A stretch of DNA of 64,000 nt from Chaetomium olivaceum (lineage: Eukaryota > Ascomycota > Sordariomycetes > Sordariales > Chaetomiaceae), in contig JAYWVB010000001.1 of assembly GCA_039881045.1 (NCBI GenBank), positions 1-64,000 of the forward strand. Direction: 5' to 3'. The notes beneath the pieces are model-generated. The model saw only the letters and a list, made by a program, of their open reading frames with translations. It was not told the DNA's origin and did no database searches. Made by a program: the position numbers and the translations under genes. Position 1 is the first letter of the stretch. Each line of letters begins with the position of its first letter. This document shows positions 55,145 through 64,000 of the stretch, piece after piece.

Positions 55145-56776
55145 CTACCGGTTAGAGGCCCCACAGGCATCGCAGAATGAGGTTGTCGTGTTGCGCCGAT
55201 TACACGCGGGACAAGTCCAGTAGAACTTTAGCTGTGGCGGCGGTCTTGCGGCAAGACGCCTAGCGTCACCGGAACCACCAGAACTGAATCCAACGAGGGG
55301 GTCCGGTGAGGCCGGGGAGGTCTCCCCCGGGAGGAGAAAGGATACTCGCCGCGCCGCGCGGGAATCTTGCGGGGTCGTATAGGTATCCCGTGAAGCCGGG
55401 AAAGGGTCTCGAGAGGTCGCGTAAGTATCCCCCGAGGCTGGTAAAGGGTCTCGTGGGGCCTTGTAGGTATCCTGTGAAGCCGGGAAGGGGTCTCGTGAGG
55501 TTGCATAAGTATCCCCTGAGGCATCCCGTGGGGCCTTGTAGGTATCCCGTGAAGCCGGGAAGGGGTCCCGTGAGGTTGCATAAGTATCCCCTGAGGCATC
55601 CCGTGGGGCCTTGTAGGTATCCCGTGAAGCTGGGAAGGGGTCTCGCGAGGTTGCGTAAGTATCCCCCGAGGCTGGTAAAGGATCACGCGGGGCCTTGTAG
55701 GTATCCCGTGAAGTCGGAAAATGGTCTCGTGGGGCCCGAGAGGTAGTTCGTAAAACTGGGAAAGGGTCTCTCGGGGTTGTAGAGGGGCCCAACGAGGTGC
55801 CCAGTGTTGAGGCTGGGAAGGGGCGCCGCAGATTTTGTGAGCGGTCCTGTGTAGAGGCGGGAACGGAGTTCCGCCGGGTGAGAAAAGAATCTCGCAACGC
55901 CGCGTAGGGATCTCGCGAGGGCGCAAAGATAGTCGGTGAAGCTGTGAAAGGGTCTCGAGAGGCCATAGAAGGGTCCCGCGTAGAGGCGGAAAAGCGGACC
56001 CGCCTGGGTTGAGAGCCGTCCCGCGCGGGGAGGAAATCACCGCCGCCACCGCCGCCGCGGCTGGTGCCGTTCTTGCGTAAATCCTGCTGCACTGCATTCC
56101 ACAGAGCTTGCGAGCCAACCGCGTCATTCACGTTGTCTATTGAGGCTCGTGTCCTGATGGTGGTCTCTATCCACTTCTTCGATAGCGCGTGCATATCGCG
56201 CTTCGACTTTTTGCCGTTGAAGCAGTCGGTGTCATCGGTCCTACCCCGCCGCGAGATGGTCTGGCGGAAGGTGTCGCGAAAGTTGGGCCCGATCAAGCCG
56301 TCGGGAAACCCACTAGACGGCCCGGCGTTACCTTTGCCGTAGAATGGCGTGTTACCACCCGGCCGGCTTATAGCCAGAGAGCCCTCGGCCGCGTATCCTC
56401 TCATCAACAGGCCATCCATCTCCGCGCGGAGTTTATCCCACAGCTTATAGAAACTGTCATCGTGGGACCCGCACTCATTATGACACAGCTCATGCAGCAA
56501 AATGTCCGTCATCGTCTCGATGGGGAGAAACTGGCTAGACTTCCTAGGATCCCGGAGACGGACGAAGACTTTTTTCCCTTCCTCGACGTTGAGACCCAGG
56601 GCACCGGTCTGCTGGGGATGTAGCTCGGAAAGGACACCAATCTTCCAGCCATGGGCCCGCATGATAGGCTTCACAAGAGAAGCGACCGTCGTCAGATACC
56701 GGAGAGCCTCCTCTTGGCGGGGATAGTCTTGGATATGAGTATAGTAAAGAATGCATTGTTCGGCAGTTTGCGGCAT
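55145..56776 (-). CDS. WLM-domain (Wss1-like) metalloprotease with repeat tail
   Basis: Predicted zinc protease related to Wss1/SPRTN, which cut DNA-protein crosslinks and SUMO-modified proteins. The 543-residue frame is intact. The WLM domain spans about residues 1-200, with the zinc motif HELCHNECGSH at 95-105 (HExxHxxxxxH). Conserved LGLNVEEGKKVFVRLR precedes it. Residues 250-480 are Arg/Asp/Pro-rich repeats with a basic 14-residue pattern ending DTY. The C-terminus is a RanBP2-type zinc finger (WTCPACNRRN ... FCDACGAS), which in Wss1-like proteins binds ubiquitin-type modifiers or partners. No transmembrane or signal segment is seen. The start at 56776 gives MPQTAEQC; there is no earlier ATG in the frame. 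Confidence 0.88.
   Translation of the reverse strand: MPQTAEQCILYYTHIQDYPRQEEALRYLTTVASLVKPIMRAHGWKIGVLSELHPQQTGALGLNVEEGKKVFVRLRDPRKSSQFLPIETMTDILLHELCHNECGSHDDSFYKLWDKLRAEMDGLLMRGYAAEGSLAISRPGGNTPFYGKGNAGPSSGFPDGLIGPNFRDTFRQTISRRGRTDDTDCFNGKKSKRDMHALSKKWIETTIRTRASIDNVNDAVGSQALWNAVQQDLRKNGTSRGGGGGGDFLPARDGSQPRRVRFSASTRDPSMASRDPFTASPTIFAPSRDPYAALRDSFLTRRNSVPASTQDRSQNLRRPFPASTLGTSLGPSTTPRDPFPVLRTTSRAPRDHFPTSRDTYKAPRDPLPASGDTYATSRDPFPASRDTYKAPRDASGDTYATSRDPFPASRDTYKAPRDASGDTYATSRDPFPASQDTYKAPRDPLPASGDTYATSRDPFPASRDTYTTPQDSRAARRVSFLLPGETSPASPDPLVGFSSGGSGDARRLAARPPPQLKFYWTCPACNRRNTTTSFCDACGASNR
55369..55737 (-). repeat. Tandem repeats coding the WLM protein tail
   Basis: Units of 75 or 84 bp are repeated about four times (28, 25, 25, 28 residues). 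Each is made of two 14-residue half-units of the form (A/T)(P/S)RDP(L/F)PAS(G/R)DTY. The two 75-bp copies are nearly identical. All unit lengths are multiples of three, so frames stay open on both strands. Confidence 0.9.
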
Positions 56777-58598
56777 TGTACCTTTTTTGTCCTTGTTGTC
56801 TATAGGTGCGTTAGGTTGATGACTGCGTTGCAGAACTTACTATACTCTATGCGCTTTCCTATCCCGCTTGTGTTTGGAATTTTGCTGGCCAACACGGTCT
56901 CGACTGACAGAGAGAGGAAACCTGGAGAGATGCTAAATGCGCAGTTGAACCCCGGTTGAAATAGGTAACGTAGAAAAACAAAACACATGCATTTTGAAAC
57001 AAGACGGAAGATACGCCCTCAAAGGCGGGCTTGCCACATACCAAGACCATGAGCATTGTTCCTATCCGAACTTGAGCCATGTTCCGGGCATGGCATGTGG
57101 ATGACCCGACGGGAACAAAAAGATTGCTGAACTTATTATTGCATTTGAGGTCAAATGTGAGAACAGTCGACAAGTGCGTTCATGTACATACATACCTTAC
57201 ATAAGATAACTAAGAGTTATACGAATACCCCCTGAGACTTGTGGCCTGGCAGTTGCCCACGACCGGCACACAGCTAACCAACAAAACCATTTCATCCGAA
57301 ATAAAAACTGATCAGAGTTTTGTGGCCTGCTGATGAAGACGGAGATGCCCGTGTCGTCCCATCTCCTTCTCCGGGTTTGGTACGGCCTCGGCAGACCCGG
57401 ACCCACATAAGTTCGGCGATCCGGATCCGCAGACTCCGGAAGTTGGGGGCGGTCATGGAATGGAACAACCAAGAAATCCAAGAAAGAGTTGATCCTGCCA
57501 AGTCTGCCAAAGAGCGGGATGAGATCATCGTCGCATACCGATAAGCTTGTCTTTGGAAAATGCTAGTATATACTAAAAGGGTAGCTCAGTGTGGCTGTTT
57601 CAAGTTGAAAAGGGTCTCAGGCTGTGGTTGGTCGAGCACGTTGAGCACAAGTCGACGAATTCTCCCAATGAGCGGCCTCCAACCAACCCAATCACTGCCA
57701 GTTGCCCAATTCGAACATTCCTGGCGGCTGCAGGAAACATGCCCATCCACCACTGAGAAGCCAGAATCAGACCACATCGGGTGGCTGCGTTTTGGATGCC
57801 GGGTTTGCGTGCAGCTGCCACAAAAGCCAATCTGCCCACTCCTGCCACTCCTGCGTGCCTGCCACAGCTTTTGCGCAAATGCAGGGTCCACTGCAGGAAG
57901 TCGCGAAATTGGGATGACCAGGCACAGCCCAGCCTGCTCCACTTTGCACGTTTCGAACCGTTGACGATCACTGAGAAAGCCACTTTGTTTCAACGAACGA
58001 GCCAAGATGTCTCTCCCCACACTCCGGCTGGGCGTCGGCGCCGGTGCGGGTGACCAAGGAATGTTTGGATGCCAAGCGCCGGGGTTGAACCCCCCATGTT
58101 CCCGTCTTGCTGGTCCCTGGATGGTCAATGGTGTTGTGTTGCTGCTGCTGCCATTGTGTGGCTCCATGAATCATGTGGGTGCTGCGCTGTTGTGTTGCGA
58201 TGGACAAAGTGACAAACTCCAGACCGAACCGATCAGCGTGGGACTTCCATCCCCCCTGAGTCCCTGAGGCGGGGAGATTCCCACCAAATGCCATTTCCAG
58301 GAAATGCGATATGAAAGCGCATGAAGATTGCAGGTGAACCCGCTCCTCGCATCCACTCCTTCCCATTCCCATTCCAACCAACACCGGCTGGGTTCCTGAC
58401 TACCATTCATTCTTTACAAGACCGCGTCTTTCTTTACACACTGCTCGTTTGCGAGTGAGTTTGGTCTCGGTTCTCTCATTCCACCATCACACTCATTTTT
58501 TACTACCGGTAGCCAGTCTCCCAACCGACTTCGTTCCTTCGTTTCTTACCGAGGTCTTCTCCTGGTTGGGTCATTCCTCATAAACAACAAAAGTCATC
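56777..58598. other. Long intergenic region (1.8 kb)
   Basis: Divergent promoter region for the WLM gene (-) and the aspartic protease (+). A minus-strand frame of 193 codons (57586-58167) has no motif and is not called. The last 150 bp before 58599 are CT-rich with CAACAACAAA, like a 5' UTR. No RNA gene or mobile element is recognised. Confidence 0.5.
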
Positions 58599-60100
58599 AT
58601 GAAATTCGCTGCCTTCGCCGCTTTTGCGGCATCTCTGGTCGCTGCCGCGCCCCGGGTCGTCCAGGTGCACCCCTCCGATATCCGGCCCCGCCGCCTCGGA
58701 GGTCAGAAGTTCAAGCTGCCCCAGATTCACAATGACATGTTCCGGCAGCACGGCAGAGGGCCCAGGGCTCTGGCCAAGGCCTACGAGAAGTACGACATTG
58801 AGCTGCCTACCGACCTGATCGAGGTCGTACAGAAGATCCTCACTGAGCTCGGCATCAACCTGCCGGTCCAGAAGGTCACGGCCGGCCACAAGCCCCATGG
58901 CAACGGCGGGGCGCCCTACACGAACGAGACGGATGACCAAGGTACGCTTTTGGAGGTCCATTCCCACCGTTAGCCAAGATTCATAACTCACTTACACTTT
59001 TCGTAGGCGAGGTCTCTGCCACCCCCCAGCTCTTCGACGTCGAGTATCTGGCTCCCGTTGAGATCGGCACGCCGCCGCAGACCTTGATGCTCAACTTTGA
59101 CACGGGCTCCTCGGACCTGTGGGTGTTCAGCTCCGAGACCCCCGCCAACCAGCAGGGCGGCCAGAAGCTGTACGAGATTGAGAAGAGCAGCACGGCCACC
59201 AAGCTCGACAACCACACGTGGTCGATCCACTACGGCGACGGCAGCCACTCGTCGGGCAACGTGTACCTCGACACCGTCAGCGTCGGCGGCGTCAACGTGT
59301 TCCAGCAGGCCGTCGAGTCGGCCACCTACGTGTCGTCGTCCTTCGTCAGCGACGCCGCCTCCTCGGGCCTGCTCGGCCTCGGCTTCGACGCCATCAACAC
59401 CGTCACCCCGAAGAAGCAAAAGACCTTCATCTCCAACGCGCTGGAATCGCTCGAGATGGGTCTGTTCACCGCCAACCTGAAGAAGGCCGAGGGTAAGCCC
59501 CCAGTTTCCGCTCCCTTTCATAACCACACGTCGTTCGCTAACATGATTACCACAGCGGGCAACTACAACTTCGGCTTCATCGACGAGACCGAATTCACCG
59601 GCCCGCTCTCCTTCGTCGACGTCAACTCGACCGACGGCTTCTGGAAGTTCCAAGCGACCGGCTTCTCCATCCAGGGCGGCAACTCGACGGGCAACGACAC
59701 GGCCGCCTCCATGTTCGTGCCCATCAGCCACCAGGCCATCGCCGACACCGGCACCACCCTCCTTATGCTCCCCGCCGCCATCACCCAGGCCTACTACATG
59801 CAGGTCACCGGCGCCCGCACCGCCGCCGAGGTCGGCGGCTGGGTCTTCCCCTGCAACACCGCCCTCCCGGACCTGACCCTGCATATCGGCGCGTACAAGG
59901 CCGTGATCCCGGGCGAGCTGATGATTTTTGCGCCCGTGGATACCGATGAGTTGGCGACCGCGACGGTGTGCTATGGTGGCATCCAGAGCTCGAGTGGCAT
60001 GCCCTTTGCCATTTATGGCGATGTGTTCTTCAAGGCGCAGTTTACCGTGTTCGATGTGGAGGAGGGTAGACTTGGGTTTGCGCCGAAGCCGGAGCTTTGA
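58599..60100 (+). CDS. Secreted pepsin-like aspartic protease (family A1)
   Basis: Three exons (58599-58941, 59007-59492, 59556-60100) give 457 residues. A signal peptide (MKFAAFAAFAASLVAAAP) is followed by a basic propeptide of about 100 residues. The mature enzyme begins near the strand DVEYLAPVEIGTPPQTLMLN. The two catalytic Asp are in FDTGSSDLW (about residue 146) and IADTGTTLL (about residue 340). The flap reads WSIHYGDGSHSSGNVY, with the conserved Tyr. Further family text is GLLGLGFDAINTV and FAIYGDVFFKAQFTVFD. Intron 2 (63 bp) is in phase and open, so its removal rests on the splice sites and the family pattern. No GPI segment is present, so the enzyme is probably secreted and active at acid pH, and autoprocessed. 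Confidence 0.95.
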
Positions 60101-60545
60101 GGAGGGAGCTTGCTTTTCCTTTGAGCGCAGGGCTTTGAGTGCGGAAGTGATACCTAGAGAGAGAGGAGGGGGGTTGCAGATGAGATATCTAATATCTGAG
60201 AGGGGGTAGGGAGAGATTTTATGTTCTGGTGTGTGTATATTTTGATGGGTTTATATCAGGGGTTTCTCTGAGCCTGCGGGCGGCGCAGTTGGTATTTAGA
60301 TAGGGGAACGGTAGACGGACATAGTTCCTCAAAGTACACCCTGCATTTCGCTTCTAAACATATGCCCCCTGCCTGCCTTTGCATGTCTTGGTTTGATCAC
60401 TCACAGTTGTGCCTACTTGAGATGTGAGATGCTTGGTATCTATCTTCAAATCTGCTCGAGAACTAAGCGCTCGCTGCTGCAGCAAAACAAATGGTATCAT
60501 GATAATACACACCGACACCCAGTAGCCAACTACATAGTAGTGCAG
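60101..60545. other. Convergent intergenic gap
   Basis: The 3' regions of the protease (+) and aldehyde dehydrogenase (-) meet here. No other feature is seen. Confidence 0.6.
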
Positions 60546-62064
60546 CTACAACCTAAACGTGATCGTCTTCGTCCTCACCCACTCCGACAAGCCCACCCCG
60601 GCATTAAACCGCCCATACCCCGAAGCCTTGGCACCACCATGGGGCAGCGCGCTCTCGTCATGCACCGACATACTATTGATGTGCACGGCGCCCGTCTCGA
60701 TCTCCCCCGCAAACCGCAGACCCCTCCGCAGGTCCTCGGTGAACACGGCCGACGACAGGCCGTACTCGGTGTCGTTGGCGATGCGCAGCGCCTCCTCCTC
60801 GGTCTCGATCTCGTACAGCGACACGGTCGGGCCAAAGCTCTCCGTCTTGTAGATGTCCATGTCGGTGGTGACGCCGCTGACGACGACAGGCCGCATGCGC
60901 GTGGGCGTGGACTCCTGCGCGTTGACGTCGCCGTAGAGCAGGGAGGCGCCCTTGGCGAGGGCGTCCTCGACGAGCCTCTTGTTCTTGGCGACGCCGACGC
61001 TGTTGATGAGCACGGGGGCGTCCTTGGTGGGGCCGCCGAAGATGTGCTCGATGGCCCCCCGCAGCTTGGCCTCGAAGGCCGGGCGGATGGCCTTGTGCAC
61101 GAGGATGCGCTCGGTCGACATGCAGATCTGGCCCGAGTTGAGGAAGGCGCCCAGCGCGCACTGCACGGCCGCGTTGTCCAGGTCGGCGTCCTCCCACACG
61201 ATGGCGGGCGCCTTGCCGCCGAGTTCGAGGAGCACAGGTTTGAGGTGCTCGCCGGCCAGCCGCCCGATGATGCGCCCGACCATGGTGCTGCCGGTGAAGT
61301 TGATCTTTTTGATCTGGGGGTCGGCGATCAGCATCTGGGTGATGGTGGCCGCGTTGGCGGGCTCGTGGAAGAGCAGGTTCAGCACGCCGTTGGGCAGGCC
61401 GGCCTCGTGGAAGACGGAGCAGAGACCCCACATGGTCCGCGGGCAGAGCTCGGAGCCCTTGAGGATGGCTGTGTTGCCGGCGCCGATGGGGTACAGTATT
61501 GAGCGGACGCCGAGGATGTAGGGGGCATTCCTGGGTGGGTTAGCCGAGACGCACTCCCTCGTTCTAACTCGGTGGTTAAAGCAGCTCAGCTTACCAAGGG
61601 GCAATGGCAAGGATGACACCAAAGGGCTCGTTGACCACCATAGCACCGGTGCCCGGATCGCGGGTGGTAGGCAAGCTGCCGTCTAGTGTGGCCACCCTGC
61701 CGGCCACGTCGAGGATGATCTCCTTTGCCGTATCGACGTTGAAGTCGGCCCACTGGCGGGGGCAGCCCGTCTCGGCCATCATGTACCCGCCAAGCTCCTC
61801 CTTCCTCCTCTCCATAATCTCGGCCGCCTTGAGCAGGATGTTACGGCGCATGGCTGGCAGCGCCTTCTTCCAAGTCCGGAAGGCATCTGCGGCTGTGTCG
61901 ACGGCGGCGCGGACATCGGCCTCGGTCGCGCTGGCGGACTCGTGGACCACCTCGCCGGTTGCGGGCGCCACGACCTTGAACCTCCGCTCCGGGTGGACTT
62001 CCTTGCCGTTGATGAAGAAGGGCACCGGGGACCCCTCGGGCGGGATGGTGACGGATGCAGACAT
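60546..62064 (-). CDS. NAD(P)-dependent aldehyde dehydrogenase (salicylaldehyde/vanillin dehydrogenase-like)
   Basis: Oxidises an aldehyde to an acid. Exons 62064-61595 and 61530-60546 (intron 61531-61594) give 484 residues, the usual family length. The catalytic Glu lies in LLELGGKAPAIV (about 257) and the nucleophilic Cys in NSGQICMSTER (about 293). The cofactor part reads INFTGSTMVGRIIG, and the oxyanion Asn is in the spliced APWNAPY. The C-terminal GGAKASGYGRFNAG is characteristic. GQICMSTER resembles bacterial and fungal salicylaldehyde or vanillin dehydrogenases, suggesting an aromatic aldehyde, by inference. No targeting signal is seen, so it is probably cytosolic. The start at 62064 (MSASVTIPPEG) is chosen because the upstream frame reads as Pro-rich leader. 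Confidence 0.94.
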
Positions 62065-63622
62065 GGTGGAGGGGGACGGTGGCGGGGCTTCAGGCGGTGG
62101 GCTGGAAGAAGGCTGCCGGTATAGACAGAGAATGGGAGGGCGAGGTGCTATGAGGAAGTGAGTAAGTTTCGATGGGAAAAAGCAAATTCGAAGCTGGTTA
62201 TCAACTCCGAGCGAAGGTGGGGTTAACTCTCTCCCCGCCGCCGGGGGTTGAAATCTGACATCCAGTCCCGATCGGCAAGTGGGGAAGCGGAGGAGTCCCG
62301 AAGTGCAATGCCGGATTGTTATGTCGAGGCGCAGATCCATAGAGGCGCGCGCTTGGACCGCATGTAAGACATCCCCGATTCCCCGTGTCCGGCCCCCACA
62401 CCCTCTCACCCAACCCAAGCTCCGGGCTGGAGACGGCCCAAGTGCTCATCGTGTCATCGCTCACATAGTCCGAACTCCGAGCAGATACATATGTCATTCA
62501 ACTCGACTCCCAGGTGTCTTTGAGGCTTTGAAAGGGTAGAAACACTAGGGCATGTTCCTCGGGGAGCATGGTGGCAAACAGTGATTTGTAATGCTTGGGG
62601 CAGATGGATTCGCTCTGCTGGAGCTGTGTGGATAGTTACTGTGTAAGTGCATCTATTATTTCCCGAACTGGATGGTTCGAGTAGTGGAGTTACCAGGACC
62701 CTGGTTTCGACGTTCAGAATCGGCTGGATGGGTGGTTGCGTTGCGTATTCTTCTCTCGACTTGGTAATTATGTGCGTGTAACGCCAACGCTGACACACGC
62801 CTGATAATCCGGTGCCGAGTTAACTATGTACATAGATACACTCAAGAGAACCGCCATCGTGGCCAAGCCGGGCCATCCCTGTAGGTGACGAGCCCGGCTT
62901 CGGATGCGGGGTTGGTGATGGTGTGGAGATTTGGAGATGCGGAGGGGAGCTCGGCATTCGTTCCATGGCAGGTCGGCTGTCGTGTCCTCGAAGCAAGGGC
63001 GTATGAATTCATCGTCTCATGGCCCGCCGTGCTGTAAAGGTTCGGGTTTTGAGAAGACACTACCGGGGTCCACAAAAGGCTGTGGAAGAGTTGTCAAAGA
63101 GGCTTCCCTGTAGGTCACTGCGAGATACATTATTAGTTACTGTAGATAGGCTTCGATGCCACCTTTCGTTGCGATAACTACCCACCTTTATTGCTCCCGG
63201 GTTGTCGGACTTCGACCTCACTTTTCATCCTAGTGGCTTGGGCGTATGAGACCGGCAGTGGTGCTAGTCGGGGTGCTTGGAGCGGCCCTTTCACAAATGA
63301 CTTGGGGGAGGGTGTCACGGCCATCTTGAATAGAGGTTCAAAGTTCACGTCCACTGCATGCGAGATCAAAAGATTGTACCCGGTGGTCAGGTGATCTCGC
63401 AGCCGGCATGGGCACCACCGCGGCATGGCGCGCTGCTGAGTGACTGGTAATGGCGCGGTGCCACGTCCTCAAGACTCAAGGTCTGAATGCTGTCTTTTTC
63501 TTCCCACCGAAAAGTCTGTCTTTTCTTCCACAGGTCAGCCGCCCGCCCGATAGACCGCTCTGCATGTTCGGCGGCACTCCTCTTCCGTGTATGGAGTCTA
63601 CGCCAAGACAATAATTACCTAC
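62065..63622. other. Intergenic region and probable intron/3' part of the edge gene
   Basis: The left part is the promoter of the aldehyde dehydrogenase. The right part, next to 63622, begins with a good splice donor (GTAGGT on the minus strand), so introns or further exons of the edge gene may lie here, but I cannot place them. No motif is recognised. Confidence 0.4.
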
Positions 63623-64000
63623 CTGTAGTGGAGGAATCAAAGCAAGAGATAGGCGAGTTGTGAACGTCATTAAGAACTGTGTGCTCTTTTGGTAGCTAAG
63701 AAGCCTTTCCCGCGTTTCTTTTCGTACCACCCACTGACCGCTGTATTCTTCACGGATGGAAAGAGTTCCCACGCCTTTAATCTTCCTTCGATTTTCGGAG
63801 TCTTTGCGCAGCTCGTTGTTGCGATGACTATCCACTTCGTGGTCAATTAAGTCAATGGCCATGCCTAAAAACCAGTCTAAATCAAGACTACGCTCTAACG
63901 CAGAAGCTGTCTCCGCCTCAAACACGCGATTAAGAAAACTCCAGCATGGAGCTGACCTATATGGAAAATATCTTCTCAGGAGATCGAGGTACTGGCGGTT
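63623..64000 (-). CDS. Partial gene at the right edge, function unknown
   Basis: The minus-strand frame is open from the window edge for 126 codons up to CTACAG followed by donor GTAGGT at 63622. It reads like real coding sequence: RQYLDLLRRYFPYRSAPCW, then LERSLDLDWFLGMAIDLIDH, then REEYSGQWVVRKETRERLL. The start lies outside the window. The translation is mostly helical and charged. I do not recognise a family. Confidence 0.5.

Noticed and set aside
55306..55746. Plus-strand frame through the WLM repeats, possibly a repeat protein of its own
   Set aside because: The repeat unit is a multiple of three, so every frame stays open; only the minus-strand frame joins the WLM domain and the zinc finger.
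57586..58167. 193-codon minus-strand frame between the WLM and protease genes
   Set aside because: No motif, and several similar-length frames overlap it on both strands. It lies in the protease promoter and is best read as chance.
60393..61502. 369-codon plus-strand frame opposite the aldehyde dehydrogenase
   Set aside because: Antisense of the clearly functional ALDH exon; no motif.
1..64000. CRISPR arrays, bacterial operons, integrated phage or complete transposons
   Set aside because: No spaced direct repeats, transposase, reverse transcriptase or integrase motifs were seen, and the gene structure is fungal throughout.

Overview
The window is genomic DNA of a filamentous ascomycete (Pezizomycotina, most likely Sordariomycetes). 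The signs are short GT-AG introns of about 50-110 bp with CTAAC-like branch sites, GC-rich coding sequence, low-complexity intergenic DNA, and characteristic fungal families: a highly reducing polyketide synthase, a HET-domain protein, a DUF7707 GPI-type surface protein, a pepsin-like protease and a Wss1-type WLM protease. Names come from recognised motifs only; no search was run.

Layout. 0-9 kb: a single large C-methylating, fully reducing PKS (+). 9-13 kb: VPS9/ankyrin/PX endosomal Rab5-GEF (-). 14-16 kb: Obg-like ATPase Ola1 (-), divergent from a PPPDE peptidase (+, 16.6-17.4 kb). 18-20 kb: membrane-anchored 3-beta-HSD-type dehydrogenase (-). 21-24 kb: DUF7707 surface protein and an orphan (+). 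25-27 kb: RBR ubiquitin ligase (+). 30-33.6 kb: 1224-residue coiled-coil protein (+). 35-44 kb: an accessory-looking stretch holding a nuclease-like family gene with an internal stop, the SAS4 silencing-complex subunit, a second RBR-like ligase without an evident IBR, and a HET protein. 45-50 kb: a small coiled-coil protein and TAF2 (+). 51-54 kb: APC/C subunit CDC26 and two small Cys-containing proteins (-). 55-57 kb: a WLM protease with a repeat-rich tail (-). 58.6-62 kb: secreted aspartic protease (+), convergent with an aldehyde dehydrogenase (-). The right edge holds part of an unidentified gene (-).

Sequence quality matters here. The PKS needs about ten single-base corrections to read through, and conserved housekeeping genes (VPS9, Ola1, PPPDE, TAF2) need them too, mostly in homopolymer runs. 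I therefore read most breaks as base-calling or assembly indels rather than pseudogenes. Two in-frame stops at 35.6 and 40.5 kb are not indels and are treated separately.

There is no obvious co-regulated cluster. The PKS is flanked on the right by housekeeping genes, with no transporter, transcription factor or tailoring enzyme next to it; its left side lies outside the window. Several genes fit broad themes: ubiquitin and protein quality control (two RBR ligases, PPPDE peptidase, WLM protease, CDC26), and chromatin and transcription (SAS4, TAF2). Nothing indicates that they act as one system.
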